DNA of 64,000 nucleotides from Prochlorococcus sp. AG-363-P08 (lineage in GTDB: Bacteria > Cyanobacteriota > Cyanobacteriia > PCC-6307 > Cyanobiaceae). The stretch lies in NCBI GenBank assembly GCA_003278195.1, contig QCGE01000001.1, positions 124,001 through 188,000 of the forward strand, read 5' to 3'. This document shows, piece by piece, positions 36,272 to 46,657 of this stretch; position 1 is the stretch's first letter; each line of letters starts with the position of its first letter. The notes under the pieces were generated by a model. It saw nothing but the letters and a program-made list of their open reading frames with translations. It did not search any database and had not been told where the DNA came from. The position numbers and the translations under genes were made by a program.

Positions 36272-39061
36272 ATGACTGCCAACGCTGACGCCTTGCAAGG
36301 CAGCCTCTTTGAAAATCCAACAAAAATTCATCAAGAATCTGAAGACAAGGTAGGTTCTGGCTTCGATCAAATCAGTGATCTTTCTGAAGCAAATCTTTTA
36401 GCAGACGCTGAAAAACGTCCTAGGAAACGCCAAAAGGTCACTTCTGAGCCACTAAAGAGATCTGCTACCTCCAAATCAAAGAGACATATTCAAGAGCCTA
36501 ACTGGACAAATCACAGCTTGGTTGATCGAGAAAAGCTCACCCCCATGCTCAGGCATTACAGAGACATCAAAGCCTCCAATCCAGAAAGAATATTGCTATA
36601 TCGATTAGGAGATTTTTTTGAATGCTTTTTTGAAGATGCAATTCTGTTATCTCAAATACTCGAACTAACCCTTACAGGCAAAGAAGGCGGAAAAGAAATT
36701 GGTCGTGTCCCAATGGCAGGAATTCCACATCACGCTGCTGAACGATATTGCGGTGTATTAATTAGTAGAGGTCTAAGTATTGCTTTATGTGACCAGTTAG
36801 AAGACAAGCCTTCTGATGGTAACTTGCTAAAAAGAGGAATCACAAGAGTACTAACACCAGGAACAATTCTCGAAGAGGGAATGCTTGCAGCAAGAAGAAA
36901 TAATTGGTTGGCAGCTGTAGTCATTAGCCAAAATCAAGATGAAACAGATTTTCACTGGGGTCTAGCAAATGCTGACGTAAGTACTGGTGAATTTCATGTA
37001 AAACAATCAGAAGGCAAAAGCGAACTACATCAGGCATTATCTCAACTAGAAGCATCTGAAGTCCTTATAGGAGATAACTTTTCAACACATAGTCCGATGT
37101 GGTGCCCGAACAATCTCCACCTAACCCCCATACCGAGTACACCTTTCAATCAACATGAAGCTGAAGCAAATCTCAAAAAAAAATATAAACTTCAAAATTT
37201 AGAATGTATAGGTTTAAAAGAATTTCCCCTTTCTTTAAGAGCTGCGGGAGGATTAGTTGAATATCTAGAAACAACTAATCCACTTAAAAATGAAGCAAAG
37301 AAAGAAAGAAACCTTACACCTCCTCTTGATCTTCCACTGCTTAGTTTTGATGGAGATTCATTACGCCTAGACTCACAAACAAGAAAAAATCTAGAATTAA
37401 CCACTACACAAAGAAATGGACAATTTCATGGATCATTGCTTTGGGCTCTTGACCAAACACTAACTGCAATGGGAGGTAGATGCCTTAGACGATGGATCGA
37501 GGCACCTTTAATAAGCATTAACGAAATCAAATCTCGACAAAACCTAATAGGTGACTTCGTGAAGCAAAGTTCTGTCAGAAAGTCACTGCGAAAAATATTA
37601 AGGCAAATGGGAGATCTTGAACGATTGGCAGGTAGAGCAGGTGCAGGCCAAGCAAATGCGAGGGATTTAGTTGCTATAGCTGATGGAATAGAAAGATTGC
37701 CTTATATCGCAGAACACTTAAAGCTAATTAGTGGCAAACCACCAGCATTCATACATGATATAGCAAAAATAGACTCAAATCTTGCAAAAATAGCCAGTAA
37801 TATTCGCGACAGTCTAATAGATATTCCACCCTTAAATCTTAATGAAGGAGGACTCATTCATGATAACGTTAATAAAGTTCTTGATGGTCTCAGAAACCAA
37901 ATTGACGATCAAGAGTATTGGCTAAAAAGTCAAGAATTATTAGAAAAGAAAAATAGCGGTATCAATAACTTAAGACTTCAATACCATAGAACATTCGGTT
38001 ATTTTCTTGCTGTAAGCAAGTCAAAAGCAACTAAAGTTCCAAGTCATTGGATAAGAAGGCAGACACTTGCTAATGAAGAAAGATTTGTAACACCAGAACT
38101 AAAGTCAAGAGAAGGAAAAATTTTCCAGCTAAAAAACAGGTGCTATGAAAAGGAATACGAAATCTTCTGCAGTCTTCGAGATGAAGTAGGGGAACATGCT
38201 CGTGAAATAAGGAAATTTGCAAGAGCAGTGGCAAGTTTAGATGCGATTTTAAGCTTAGGAGAAGTTGCTGCAACGAATGGATATTGCTCTCCAGAAATTA
38301 TTAATGATGATTCACTAAATATCATAGAAATTGAAAAGTGTAGACATCCTGTGGTTGAACAATTATTGGCAGAAGTTTCATTTGTTCCAAACAATATCCA
38401 TCTTGGAGGAGGTACTGATCTAATAGTTCTAACTGGACCAAATGCTAGTGGCAAAAGTTGTTATTTACGGCAAATTGGTTTAGTTCAACTTCTAGCACAA
38501 GTTGGAAGTTGGGTCCCTGCAGAAAAAGCACGCCTAAGCATCACGGATCAAATCTTTACAAGAGTGGGAGCTGTTGATGATCTTGCTGCAGGCCAATCAA
38601 CTTTTATGGTTGAAATGTCAGAAACAGCTTATATTCTTCACCATGCCACTAAAAAATCTCTAGTTCTTTTAGATGAAATAGGCAGAGGGACAGCAACCTT
38701 TGATGGTTTATCAATTGCCTGGTCAGTAAGTGAATATCTAGCAAAAAATCTTTCATGCAAAACAGTGTTTGCAACACATTATCATGAATTAAATCACTTA
38801 TCTGAGAGACTGAATAATGTTTCGAATTTTCAAGTGTTAGTTAAGGAAACAGGGAATGACTTAGTATTTCTCCACAAGGTAGTTACTGGAGGAGCCAGTA
38901 AGAGTTATGGAATAGAAGTAGCTCGCTTAGCAGGTATACCTTTAGAAGTAGTGAACAATGCAAAGATCATCTTGAATAATCTTGAAACAAAAGATGAGGC
39001 CTTAGATAATACAAAATTTAAAAAAAAAGCTGATTCATCACATATAGATTTGGCAGCATAG
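36272..39061 (+). CDS. mutS: DNA mismatch repair ATPase MutS (MutS1)
   Basis: Recognises base mismatches. The 929-residue protein has a charged N-terminal extension of about 80 residues, then the mismatch-binding domain ([32 protein letters not shown], with the Phe-x-Glu wedge in DFFECF), connector, clamp, and the ABC-type ATPase: [32 protein letters not shown] and [14 protein letters not shown]. The C-terminal helix-turn-helix is short. Divergent from psbZ across a 154-base gap. ATG start. Confidence 0.97.
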   Translation: MTANADALQGSLFENPTKIHQESEDKVGSGFDQISDLSEANLLADAEKRPRKRQKVTSEPLKRSATSKSKRHIQEPNWTNHSLVDREKLTPMLRHYRDIKASNPERILLYRLGDFFECFFEDAILLSQILELTLTGKEGGKEIGRVPMAGIPHHAAERYCGVLISRGLSIALCDQLEDKPSDGNLLKRGITRVLTPGTILEEGMLAARRNNWLAAVVISQNQDETDFHWGLANADVSTGEFHVKQSEGKSELHQALSQLEASEVLIGDNFSTHSPMWCPNNLHLTPIPSTPFNQHEAEANLKKKYKLQNLECIGLKEFPLSLRAAGGLVEYLETTNPLKNEAKKERNLTPPLDLPLLSFDGDSLRLDSQTRKNLELTTTQRNGQFHGSLLWALDQTLTAMGGRCLRRWIEAPLISINEIKSRQNLIGDFVKQSSVRKSLRKILRQMGDLERLAGRAGAGQANARDLVAIADGIERLPYIAEHLKLISGKPPAFIHDIAKIDSNLAKIASNIRDSLIDIPPLNLNEGGLIHDNVNKVLDGLRNQIDDQEYWLKSQELLEKKNSGINNLRLQYHRTFGYFLAVSKSKATKVPSHWIRRQTLANEERFVTPELKSREGKIFQLKNRCYEKEYEIFCSLRDEVGEHAREIRKFARAVASLDAILSLGEVAATNGYCSPEIINDDSLNIIEIEKCRHPVVEQLLAEVSFVPNNIHLGGGTDLIVLTGPNASGKSCYLRQIGLVQLLAQVGSWVPAEKARLSITDQIFTRVGAVDDLAAGQSTFMVEMSETAYILHHATKKSLVLLDEIGRGTATFDGLSIAWSVSEYLAKNLSCKTVFATHYHELNHLSERLNNVSNFQVLVKETGNDLVFLHKVVTGGASKSYGIEVARLAGIPLEVVNNAKIILNNLETKDEALDNTKFKKKADSSHIDLAA

Positions 39062-39070
39062 ATACCCTTG

Positions 39071-39703
39071 CTAAGCATCTATGCAAGAACGCATAAGACT
39101 ATTTATTGCTGCTGCTGCTAATCCTGCTCCCCCTCTATTCTCAATTAATCTTATGTTTGGAATTCCACTGGAAGCCAAGCGCTCTTTACTATTAATTACA
39201 CCTATAAAACCAACTGGCATACCAATTATCAAGCTAGGGACTTTTGCTCCATTTTCTACCAAAGCTAATAAGCTATTTAAAGCTGTTGGAGCACTTCCAA
39301 TGATCACAATGGGTGCTGGCTTTAAGGAATTTTGAAGAGACAGTTCTTTCCAAGCTGAGTTCATGCCTAGCTCAGTTCTTGTTAATCCATTAGTCTCTTC
39401 TTCAGAGACCCAATCAAGCGCACAATAAACAGAAGTTTGGAGTGTTCTTTTGGCCATAGGAGATATCGCTGCATAAGCCATAGATGTATCTGTGAGTATT
39501 GATGCTCCAGCTAAAAGTGCATTTCTTCCTATGTCACAAGCAGATGGGCTAAAACGTAATAAGTTTGCCAACGTAAAATCACCACTGCTATGTATTAATC
39601 TCTCAAGCACTTGCTGTTCTAATGGTTCAAGCCCAGTGGAATCAAGCTTTTTCCGAATAAACCTTATACTCTCTATAAAAATCGGATGATCAATACTTCT
39701 CAT
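39071..39703 (-). CDS. cobH: Precorrin-8X methylmutase CobH
   Basis: Catalyses the methyl shift from precorrin-8X to hydrogenobyrinic acid (or the cobalt equivalent, CbiC) in vitamin B12 synthesis. The 210-residue protein has HPIFIESIRFIRKK at the start, the catalytic His in RLIHSSGDF, a mid-region LLAGASILTDTSM, and the product-binding NRGGAGLAAAAINSLMR. Convergent with mutS, ten bases apart. Cobalt-loaded pseudocobalamin synthesis is known in Prochlorococcus, consistent with its presence. Confidence 0.92.
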   Translation of the reverse strand: MRSIDHPIFIESIRFIRKKLDSTGLEPLEQQVLERLIHSSGDFTLANLLRFSPSACDIGRNALLAGASILTDTSMAYAAISPMAKRTLQTSVYCALDWVSEEETNGLTRTELGMNSAWKELSLQNSLKPAPIVIIGSAPTALNSLLALVENGAKVPSLIIGMPVGFIGVINSKERLASSGIPNIRLIENRGGAGLAAAAINSLMRSCIDA

Positions 39704-39765
39704 TTGCCAAGCAGAAGAAAACGAAATAAGGCATCATCAACTTATGAAGATGTCGAATTAACGTA

Positions 39766-40776
39766 ATGCCAATTCATCTGATTTGGGGAAACGACATAGC
39801 TGGTCGAGAGCGCTATATCAATGCACTCATCAAAAAAGAAATTGATCCAGCCTGGAGCTCCTTTAACCTTACTCGAATTGATGGCTCAGAATCAAATAAC
39901 GCGATTAAAGCCTTAGAAGAATCACGCTCAGAACCTTTAGGAAGCGGTAGCAGGATTACTTTGCTTAACAACAGCCCTTTTTGTAACGGGTGTAATGCTC
40001 AAGTGGCAACCCTCTTTGAAGAAGCTTTAGATCTGATTCCATTTAAGAGCCATCTGATTTTGAACAATCAAAACAAACCAGATGGTCGCCTTAAAACAAC
40101 AAAGAGTCTCCAGAAATTAATAAACGCGAAAGGTGCAATCGAAAAACATTTTCTACTTCCAGCGATATGGGACAACATTGGACAAAAAAAATTAATTAAT
40201 CAAATTGCAACTGAGCTTGAAATAGAAATTGAGTCTGAGGCTATAGATGCACTTATAGAAGCCATAGGAAGTGACAGTGTGCGTCTTTACTCAGAAATCA
40301 AAAAATTGTCTTTACATGCAGAAGCGGATCAATCAAAGGAAAAGCAAATCAACAATCTGTACATCATTAAGGCAGAAAGCGTAAAAAAGCTCATAGAGGG
40401 AATTTCTACAAATGCCCTACAGATCGGGGACTCACTATTAAATAAAAATTTTGGAGAAGCAATCTCTCGACTAGATGCACTACTTGATAACGGTGAGCCT
40501 TCATTACGAATAATGGCAACCTTAATCGGGCAAGTAAGAGGATGGCTTTGGGTCTCCCTGTTAGAGCAAGAAGGGGAAAGAGATGTAAATGTGATCGCTA
40601 AAGCAGCGGGTATTGGGAATCCAAAACGGATCTATGTAATGAGAAAACAATTAAAAGGCCAATCACCAGGTATTTTTCTGCAATTACTCAGTCAGCTACT
40701 AGAGGTTGAAGCTGAGATCAAACGTGGCCTAGGTGCAAAAGAAGCTTTCAGAGATGGATTTTTAAGCACTATTTGA
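39766..40776 (+). CDS. holA: DNA polymerase III delta subunit HolA
   Basis: The wrench that opens the sliding clamp in the DnaX clamp loader. The 336-residue protein begins MPIHLIWGNDIAGRERYINAL, the family's typical LxxGxE-like start, and contains ALIEAIGSDSVRLYSEIKKLSL and GEPSLRIMATLIGQVRGWL. Conservation is low in the family but the order of features matches. It is followed by lysC 53 bases downstream. ATG start. Confidence 0.9.
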   Translation: MPIHLIWGNDIAGRERYINALIKKEIDPAWSSFNLTRIDGSESNNAIKALEESRSEPLGSGSRITLLNNSPFCNGCNAQVATLFEEALDLIPFKSHLILNNQNKPDGRLKTTKSLQKLINAKGAIEKHFLLPAIWDNIGQKKLINQIATELEIEIESEAIDALIEAIGSDSVRLYSEIKKLSLHAEADQSKEKQINNLYIIKAESVKKLIEGISTNALQIGDSLLNKNFGEAISRLDALLDNGEPSLRIMATLIGQVRGWLWVSLLEQEGERDVNVIAKAAGIGNPKRIYVMRKQLKGQSPGIFLQLLSQLLEVEAEIKRGLGAKEAFRDGFLSTI

Positions 40777-40829
40777 TCAATATTGACGGCACACTGAAAT
40801 AATCTCATCTTCTTCTCAAAAAATCTTGG

Positions 40830-42596
40830 ATGGCCATACTGGTCCAAAAATTTGGTGGTACATCAGTCGGAAGCGTCGAGCGCATTAAAGCTGTTGCTCA
40901 ACGCATTGCAGCTTCAAGAGAGCTTGGACATGACTTAGTAATCGTCGTATCTGCCATGGGCAATACGACTGATGAGTTAACCGCCTTAGCAAAAACCATC
41001 AGCCCCAACCCTCCACAAAGGGAAATGGACATGCTCTTGTCAACAGGAGAGCAAGTATCGATTGCTTTGCTGTCGATGGCGCTCAATGAAATTGGCATAC
41101 CAGCTGTTTCGATGACAGGCGCGCAAGTTGGAATTATTACCGAATCTGCACATGGAAGAGCTCGAATCTTAGAGATCAAAACTGAAAGAATCAAAACACT
41201 TCTAGAAAACGGGCAAGTTGTTGTTGTGGCGGGATTTCAAGGGACATCGCTTAGCAGTGGAGGAACAGCAGAAATCACAACCCTGGGAAGGGGAGGTTCT
41301 GACACCTCAGGTGTCGCACTTGCAGCAGCACTAGGTGCAGAGGCTTGTGAAATTTATACAGATGTTCCTGGCGTACTTACTTCCGATCCCAGAAAAGTTA
41401 AAGATGCGCAGCTTATGAACGAAGTAAGTTGTGATGAAATGCTTGAGCTTGCAAGCCTTGGTGCGGCAGTCCTGCATCCCAGAGCAGTAGAAATAGCAAG
41501 GAACTATGGGGTCACTCTCTTTGTCAGGTCAAGTTGGAATGAAGCCCCTGGCACAAAACTCACCAGCAAATCAGAACGTCAAGTAGGTCATGACGGGCTT
41601 GAACTTGGTCGACCCGTTGACGGAGTGGAACTCGTTGAGAATCAAGCAGTAATAGCAATCTCCCAATTACCAGACGAACCTGGAATCGCAGCAGAATTAT
41701 TTGAAGGCTTGTCCAAAGGAGGCATTAATGTAGATCTAATTATTCAATCAACCCATGAAGGTAAAAGTAATGATATTACTTTTACAGTTAGTGAGAAAGA
41801 TCTAGCGGCAGCAAAGATGCATGCTGAAGCAATAGTTCAGAGCCTAGAAGGTAAAATAACAACAGAAGATTCAATGTCAAAGCTAAGTATTAGTGGAGCA
41901 GGAATTATGGGCAGGCCAGGTATAGCTGCTAGTTTATTTGACACAATTTCACGAGCAGGAATTAATCTAAGACTTATTGCGACTAGCGAAGTAAAAGTAA
42001 GTTGTGTTATTAAAAAGAGCTTAGGAAATAAAGCATTGCGAGCCGTGGCTTCAGCATTCGAATTAGACGATACTCAAACTCTTATGAATCCAGAAGATTC
42101 GAATATCTTAGGCCCTGAAGTTCGTGGTGTTGCCTTGGATATAGATCAATCACAACTTTCAGTACTACATGTTCCAGATAAACCAGGAACTGCAGCAGCA
42201 CTTTGTGCCGCAATGGCTGAAAAAGGAATTATCCTTGATGCAATTGTGCAATCAGAGAGAGTCCATGAGGACAATACCCGTGACATAAGCTTCATCTTGC
42301 AAAAATTAAGTCTTCAAAAAGCCTATGAGGCTTTAGGCCCATTACTTGCACTTTGGCCAGGCGCACATCTGAAAGAAGGGCCAGAAATTGCTCGCATTAG
42401 CGCTGTTGGTTCAGGTATGCCATCAATGCCAGGGACAGCAGGAAGAATGTTTCGAGCTCTTGCTAATGCGAGGATAAATATTGCAATGATCGCAACCAGT
42501 GAAATAAGAACAAGCTGCGTGGTACCAGCAAAAGATGGCATAAAAGCACTGAATGCAGTACACAAAGATTTTAATTTGGATAAAGTTAAAAACTAA
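40830..42596 (+). CDS. lysC: Aspartate kinase with four ACT domains
   Basis: Phosphorylates aspartate, opening lysine, threonine and methionine synthesis. Residues about 1-245 are the kinase (VQKFGGTSVGSVERIK, TTLGRGGSDTSGVALAAALGAE). The C-terminal half holds four ACT sensor domains as two pairs: the second and fourth begin with nearly identical patterns (GRPGIAASLFDTISRAGIN; SMPGTAGRMFRALANARIN). This doubled regulatory region is known for cyanobacterial aspartate kinases. The alternative internal beta-subunit start seen in some bacteria was not identified. ATG start with no clear ribosome site. Confidence 0.95.
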   Translation: MAILVQKFGGTSVGSVERIKAVAQRIAASRELGHDLVIVVSAMGNTTDELTALAKTISPNPPQREMDMLLSTGEQVSIALLSMALNEIGIPAVSMTGAQVGIITESAHGRARILEIKTERIKTLLENGQVVVVAGFQGTSLSSGGTAEITTLGRGGSDTSGVALAAALGAEACEIYTDVPGVLTSDPRKVKDAQLMNEVSCDEMLELASLGAAVLHPRAVEIARNYGVTLFVRSSWNEAPGTKLTSKSERQVGHDGLELGRPVDGVELVENQAVIAISQLPDEPGIAAELFEGLSKGGINVDLIIQSTHEGKSNDITFTVSEKDLAAAKMHAEAIVQSLEGKITTEDSMSKLSISGAGIMGRPGIAASLFDTISRAGINLRLIATSEVKVSCVIKKSLGNKALRAVASAFELDDTQTLMNPEDSNILGPEVRGVALDIDQSQLSVLHVPDKPGTAAALCAAMAEKGIILDAIVQSERVHEDNTRDISFILQKLSLQKAYEALGPLLALWPGAHLKEGPEIARISAVGSGMPSMPGTAGRMFRALANARINIAMIATSEIRTSCVVPAKDGIKALNAVHKDFNLDKVKN

Positions 42597-42629
42597 TATT
42601 TATTAATGATAAAATTAATAGTAGTTATC

Positions 42630-44669
42630 TCAACTATTTCTGACTAGTTTCTGACGTAATTTCTTGATCTTATCTCTTAAGGTTGCCGCCTCTTCAAAGT
42701 CTAACTTCTTCGCTGCTGACTTCATTCTTAATTCTAATTTATCTATAAGGTCAGGAAGCTCCTCTAAGGCAAGTCCTATATCATTTTGGTTAGATAAAGT
42801 ATCAGCTGCATTAGTAACTATTTCCACAAAATCACCTTCTTCCGACTCATCCTGCAAACGTCTAGAAAGTTCTAGAAAAGATAAAATAGAATTACTAGCC
42901 TTTTTACCAGCTGGCTTAGGAACTATTCCGTGATCAGTATTATATTTCTCTTGTATAGATCGACGTCTTTCTGTTTCTGATATCGCCTTCGCCATAGAAT
43001 CTGTCATCTTATCTGCATAAAGTATTGCTTTACCTTCAATATGCCGTGCAGCTCGACCTATCGTTTGAATTAAAGATCTCTGAGCCCTAAGAAATCCTTC
43101 CTTATCGGCATCAAGAATTACCACTAGTGAAACCTCAGGCAAATCCAAACCCTCCCTTAATAGATTTACACCGACCAGAACATCATATTCTCCTAAACGT
43201 AAATCTTGGATAATTTCTATTCGCTCAATTGAATGAATCTCTGAATGCAAATAACGTACTCTTGCCTTGTTTTCTGCTAAATAATCTGTTAAATCTTCGG
43301 CCATGCGTTTAGTCAAAGTAGTAATCAAAACTCTTTGCCTTTTTTTTGCACGTAACCTAATCTCACCTAACAAATCTTCAACCTGTCCATTAGTAGGCCT
43401 AACTTCAACTAATGGATCAAGAACACCTGTAGGTCGAATAACTTGTTCTGCTATTTCATTATTACTTCTTTGCAATTCCCAGTCACCAGGTGTAGCACTA
43501 ATAAAAATAGTTTGAAAAGTTTTTTCCCAAAATTCCTCACTTTTCAACGGTCTATTATCTGCTGCGCTCGGCAATCTAAAGCCATGGTCAATCAAAACTT
43601 TCTTCCGTGCTTGATCACCGTTATACATAGCTTGCAACTGGGAGCAAGTAACATGACTTTCATCAACTACAAGCAACCAATCTTTAGGAAAATAATCTAT
43701 TAAACATTCAGGAGGAGTTCCTTCTTCTCTAGCAGATAGATGCCTAGCATAATTCTCAACTCCATTGCAATATCCAACTTCACTTAGCATGTCTAAATCA
43801 TAAGCAGTCCTCTGCTCAAGACGTTGAGCCTCCAAAAGCTTTCCTTCTGTATTAAAAAAATCCAACTGTGTAGTCAGCTCTTCTTTAATAGATTTAATTG
43901 CTTCAGATAGTCTTTCTTTTGGTGTGACAAAATGCTTTGCAGGATAAATGCTTACTTGTTCAACACTTTGTAGGATTTCTCCTGTTATTGGATCTATATA
44001 GCGTATAGCCTCAACTTCATCACCAAACAACTCTATTCGAATTACTCTATCCTCATAAGCTGGCCCTATTTCAAGAACATCACCTTTAACTCTGAAGCGT
44101 CCACGTGAAATATCGAGATCATTACGTGAGTACTGGTTATTAACCAAATCCCTCAAAGAGCTACGTAAATCTATTACCTTACCAACTTCAAATTTAACAG
44201 CAGCTTTCAAGTATTCACTTGGCATACCCAACCCATATATACAACTAATGGATGCAACAACTATGACATCACGACGTTCAAACAAAGAACGAGTGGCAGA
44301 ATGCCTCAACATATCTATCTCCTCATTGATTGAGGCAGTTTTAGCTATATATGTATCACTTACAGGAACATAAGCCTCTGGCTGATAATAATCATAATAA
44401 GAAATAAAATATTCAACTGCATTTTCCGGAAAGAACTCTCGAAGTTCATTACATAACTGTGCAGCGAGGGTCTTATTATGAGCTAAAACAAGTGTTGGCC
44501 TTCCGGTATTGGCGATAACATTTGCAATGGTAAAAGTCTTTCCTGTTCCTGTGGCACCTAATAAAGTTTGAAAAGGCGTGCCATTATTCAGACCTCCTAT
44601 TAAGGTTTTTATAGCCTTAGGCTGATCACCTTTGGGCTGGTAAGGTGAATGAAGATTATACTTTGGCAT
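42630..44669 (-). CDS. uvrB: Excinuclease ABC subunit UvrB
   Basis: The damage-verifying helicase of nucleotide excision repair. The 679-residue protein has Walker [16 protein letters not shown], the DNA-wedge hairpin [12 protein letters not shown], the helicase motifs [11 protein letters not shown] and [18 protein letters not shown], and the UvrC/UvrA-binding UVR motif at the C terminus ([27 protein letters not shown]). Full length; convergent with lysC, 34 bases apart. ATG start. Confidence 0.98.
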   Translation of the reverse strand: MPKYNLHSPYQPKGDQPKAIKTLIGGLNNGTPFQTLLGATGTGKTFTIANVIANTGRPTLVLAHNKTLAAQLCNELREFFPENAVEYFISYYDYYQPEAYVPVSDTYIAKTASINEEIDMLRHSATRSLFERRDVIVVASISCIYGLGMPSEYLKAAVKFEVGKVIDLRSSLRDLVNNQYSRNDLDISRGRFRVKGDVLEIGPAYEDRVIRIELFGDEVEAIRYIDPITGEILQSVEQVSIYPAKHFVTPKERLSEAIKSIKEELTTQLDFFNTEGKLLEAQRLEQRTAYDLDMLSEVGYCNGVENYARHLSAREEGTPPECLIDYFPKDWLLVVDESHVTCSQLQAMYNGDQARKKVLIDHGFRLPSAADNRPLKSEEFWEKTFQTIFISATPGDWELQRSNNEIAEQVIRPTGVLDPLVEVRPTNGQVEDLLGEIRLRAKKRQRVLITTLTKRMAEDLTDYLAENKARVRYLHSEIHSIERIEIIQDLRLGEYDVLVGVNLLREGLDLPEVSLVVILDADKEGFLRAQRSLIQTIGRAARHIEGKAILYADKMTDSMAKAISETERRRSIQEKYNTDHGIVPKPAGKKASNSILSFLELSRRLQDESEEGDFVEIVTNAADTLSNQNDIGLALEELPDLIDKLELRMKSAAKKLDFEEAATLRDKIKKLRQKLVRNS

Positions 44670-44725
44670 CTATTAATACTACATATGGTTTATAGAAAAT
44701 TACACATAAAAGATTCAATAAAATA

Positions 44726-45496
44726 TTAAACTCTAGACGAAACATTACCAACAAATGATGCCCGTAATGCCTTAACAGTTGCAACCATAGCCAATTCATC
44801 TTTTAAGTTGCTAACTATTGATCCGACTCCAACGCCACTTGCACCTAGCGCAATTGCCATTGGAATTGTTACTGGTGAAAGTCCAGAAGCACACATAACA
44901 GGTGCATTTAAATGAGCTGATGCCAAACCTTTAACTATCACTTCAGTCGCAGCAAGAGTTGGAGCAGCCTTTTCTATTAATCCTTGTACACCTGGACTAA
45001 AGGGCCTAGCACTCGTTCCACCCTCCGTTTGAATTAAATCTGCTCCCTCAGTAATTAGATCAATTGCTAATTGAGCCTGTTGATCTAAAGGCAAGGTATG
45101 AGGAACAGTGACTGAAAGGACTACTTCTGGTAATAACTCTCGTGCATGAGAAGTCAAAGAAAGCACTTCCGAAGCATCAAAAAACCTACCTTGTGGATAA
45201 AAGGAATCAAAATTTCCTATCTCGACCATATCTGCTCCAGCAGATACTGCTGCTTTAAATAAATCTGGTTCCACTGCACTTACACAAATTGGCAATTGAG
45301 ATTTTTTGGCAGCTATTTCAACCAAATACGGATCACAAGCAACATCCAACAGATCAGCACCACCATGCGCAGCACTGACAGCAATCCTTTCAACGGAATC
45401 TCGATCAAAATTATTTAGACCAGCAATGACTTTCAGAAGACTATGCTTCTGAATACTGTTCCTAAGAGAAGGTGGCAGAGAATTTAGACTAGACAT
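44726..45496 (-). CDS. ycf23: DUF561 / Ycf23 TIM-barrel protein
   Basis: A TIM-barrel protein of unknown role conserved in cyanobacteria and plastids (Ycf23). The 256 residues from ATG 45496 show barrel-like stretches AAHGGADLLDVACDPYLV, VSAGADMVEIGNFDSFYP, EGADLIQTEGGTSARPF and GASGVGVGSIVSNL. The frame can be extended to a TTG at 45535, but homologues start near the ATG (MSSLNSLPPSLRN), so I prefer it. It is divergent from tilS across an 85-base gap. Confidence 0.88.
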   Translation of the reverse strand: MSSLNSLPPSLRNSIQKHSLLKVIAGLNNFDRDSVERIAVSAAHGGADLLDVACDPYLVEIAAKKSQLPICVSAVEPDLFKAAVSAGADMVEIGNFDSFYPQGRFFDASEVLSLTSHARELLPEVVLSVTVPHTLPLDQQAQLAIDLITEGADLIQTEGGTSARPFSPGVQGLIEKAAPTLAATEVIVKGLASAHLNAPVMCASGLSPVTIPMAIALGASGVGVGSIVSNLKDELAMVATVKALRASFVGNVSSRV

Positions 45497-45581
45497 CAAA
45501 AAACCAAGGAATATACAAATTCTCCCATTCTTCAAGGCAGATCGCTGCAGACTGTTATCAGGCGGGTAAAACTCACATCAC

Positions 45582-46631
45582 ATGACCCTCCCATATTCCG
45601 ATCAAAAATCATGGAGTCCCTTCCATGAGAGGCTACATAAACAATTAACCGAAAATCCCAGCCTCCTGCCAAAAAACTCAGGTCTCCTGATAGCTCTTTC
45701 TGGTGGACAAGATTCGATGGCTCTTGTTGGGCTTTTACTTGACCTGCAAAGAATATACAAATGGAATTTAATTGTATGGCATGGAGATCACGCATGGCAC
45801 AGTGCATCTCACGAGATCGCTATGGAACTGAAACATTGGTGTGACAACCAAAAAATCCCTTTCTTTTCAAACCGAGCAAAACCTGAAGAAACGGAAAGTG
45901 AGTCCAGTGCTAGAGATTGGCGCTATAAATGTCTTGAATTGTGCGTAAAAGAACTATCTGTAAAGAATAAAGCTGAGAAATTTGAGCATGTTTTGACTGG
46001 CCATACAAGCACAGACAGAACAGAAACACTTTTACTAAACCTCGCGAGAGGGTCAAATTTAGCGGGATTATCTTCTTTAAGAAAAACCAGGCTACTAAAT
46101 CAAATCACTTCCAAGGAAAAGATTCATTTAGTGCGACCTATCTTGGGATTTAGTCGAGAAGAAACTAAACTTATATGCAATAAACTTGGCTTACCAATAT
46201 GGCTCGATCCTTCAAATGAAAATCAATATTTTCACAGGAATCGCATTAGGCATGAAATCATTCCATTACTAGAAGAACTACATCCAGGGTGTAGTGAAAG
46301 AATTTCCGCTATGGCAGAAAGATTTGCCAATTACAATGATGATCAAAGCAACATTGCTGAATTAGCACTTACAACAATAGCTCATCCAAAAGGGATTTCT
46401 AGATTAAAGCTGTTAGGAATTTCTTATTCTGCTAGAAGTACATTATTAGCAGTATGGTTTAAGAAATTAAAACTGCCTTCTATAAATGCTAATCAACTAT
46501 TAGAGATCAGTAAAAGCATAGGTAAAAAAAAGCCTCCTGGACATCTAACTCTCAAACAAGGATGGGTTATTCAATGGAATCGTGAATTCATTGAAGTAAT
46601 TGCGAGTAATAAAAAACAATCACAAGAATAA
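45582..46631 (+). CDS. tilS: tRNA(Ile)-lysidine synthetase TilS
   Basis: Converts C34 of the CAU-anticodon tRNA-Ile to lysidine so that it reads AUA codons; essential in an AT-rich genome. The PP-loop ALSGGQDSMALVGLL (about residues 39-53) binds ATP. Also seen are HGDHAWH, RDWRY and TGHTSTDRTETLLLNLARGS, and the RNRIRHEIIPLLEELHPG signature at about 220. The 349-residue protein is shorter than E. coli TilS; the C-terminal domains are absent or reduced, as in other cyanobacteria. ATG start. Confidence 0.95.
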   Translation: MTLPYSDQKSWSPFHERLHKQLTENPSLLPKNSGLLIALSGGQDSMALVGLLLDLQRIYKWNLIVWHGDHAWHSASHEIAMELKHWCDNQKIPFFSNRAKPEETESESSARDWRYKCLELCVKELSVKNKAEKFEHVLTGHTSTDRTETLLLNLARGSNLAGLSSLRKTRLLNQITSKEKIHLVRPILGFSREETKLICNKLGLPIWLDPSNENQYFHRNRIRHEIIPLLEELHPGCSERISAMAERFANYNDDQSNIAELALTTIAHPKGISRLKLLGISYSARSTLLAVWFKKLKLPSINANQLLEISKSIGKKKPPGHLTLKQGWVIQWNREFIEVIASNKKQSQE

Positions 46632-46657
46632 AAGCATAGATTTACTTTCTAATGAAT

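Noticed and set aside
36104-36370. Frame opposite psbZ and the mutS start
   Set aside because: It is antisense to the clear start of mutS and to psbZ and has no family resemblance.
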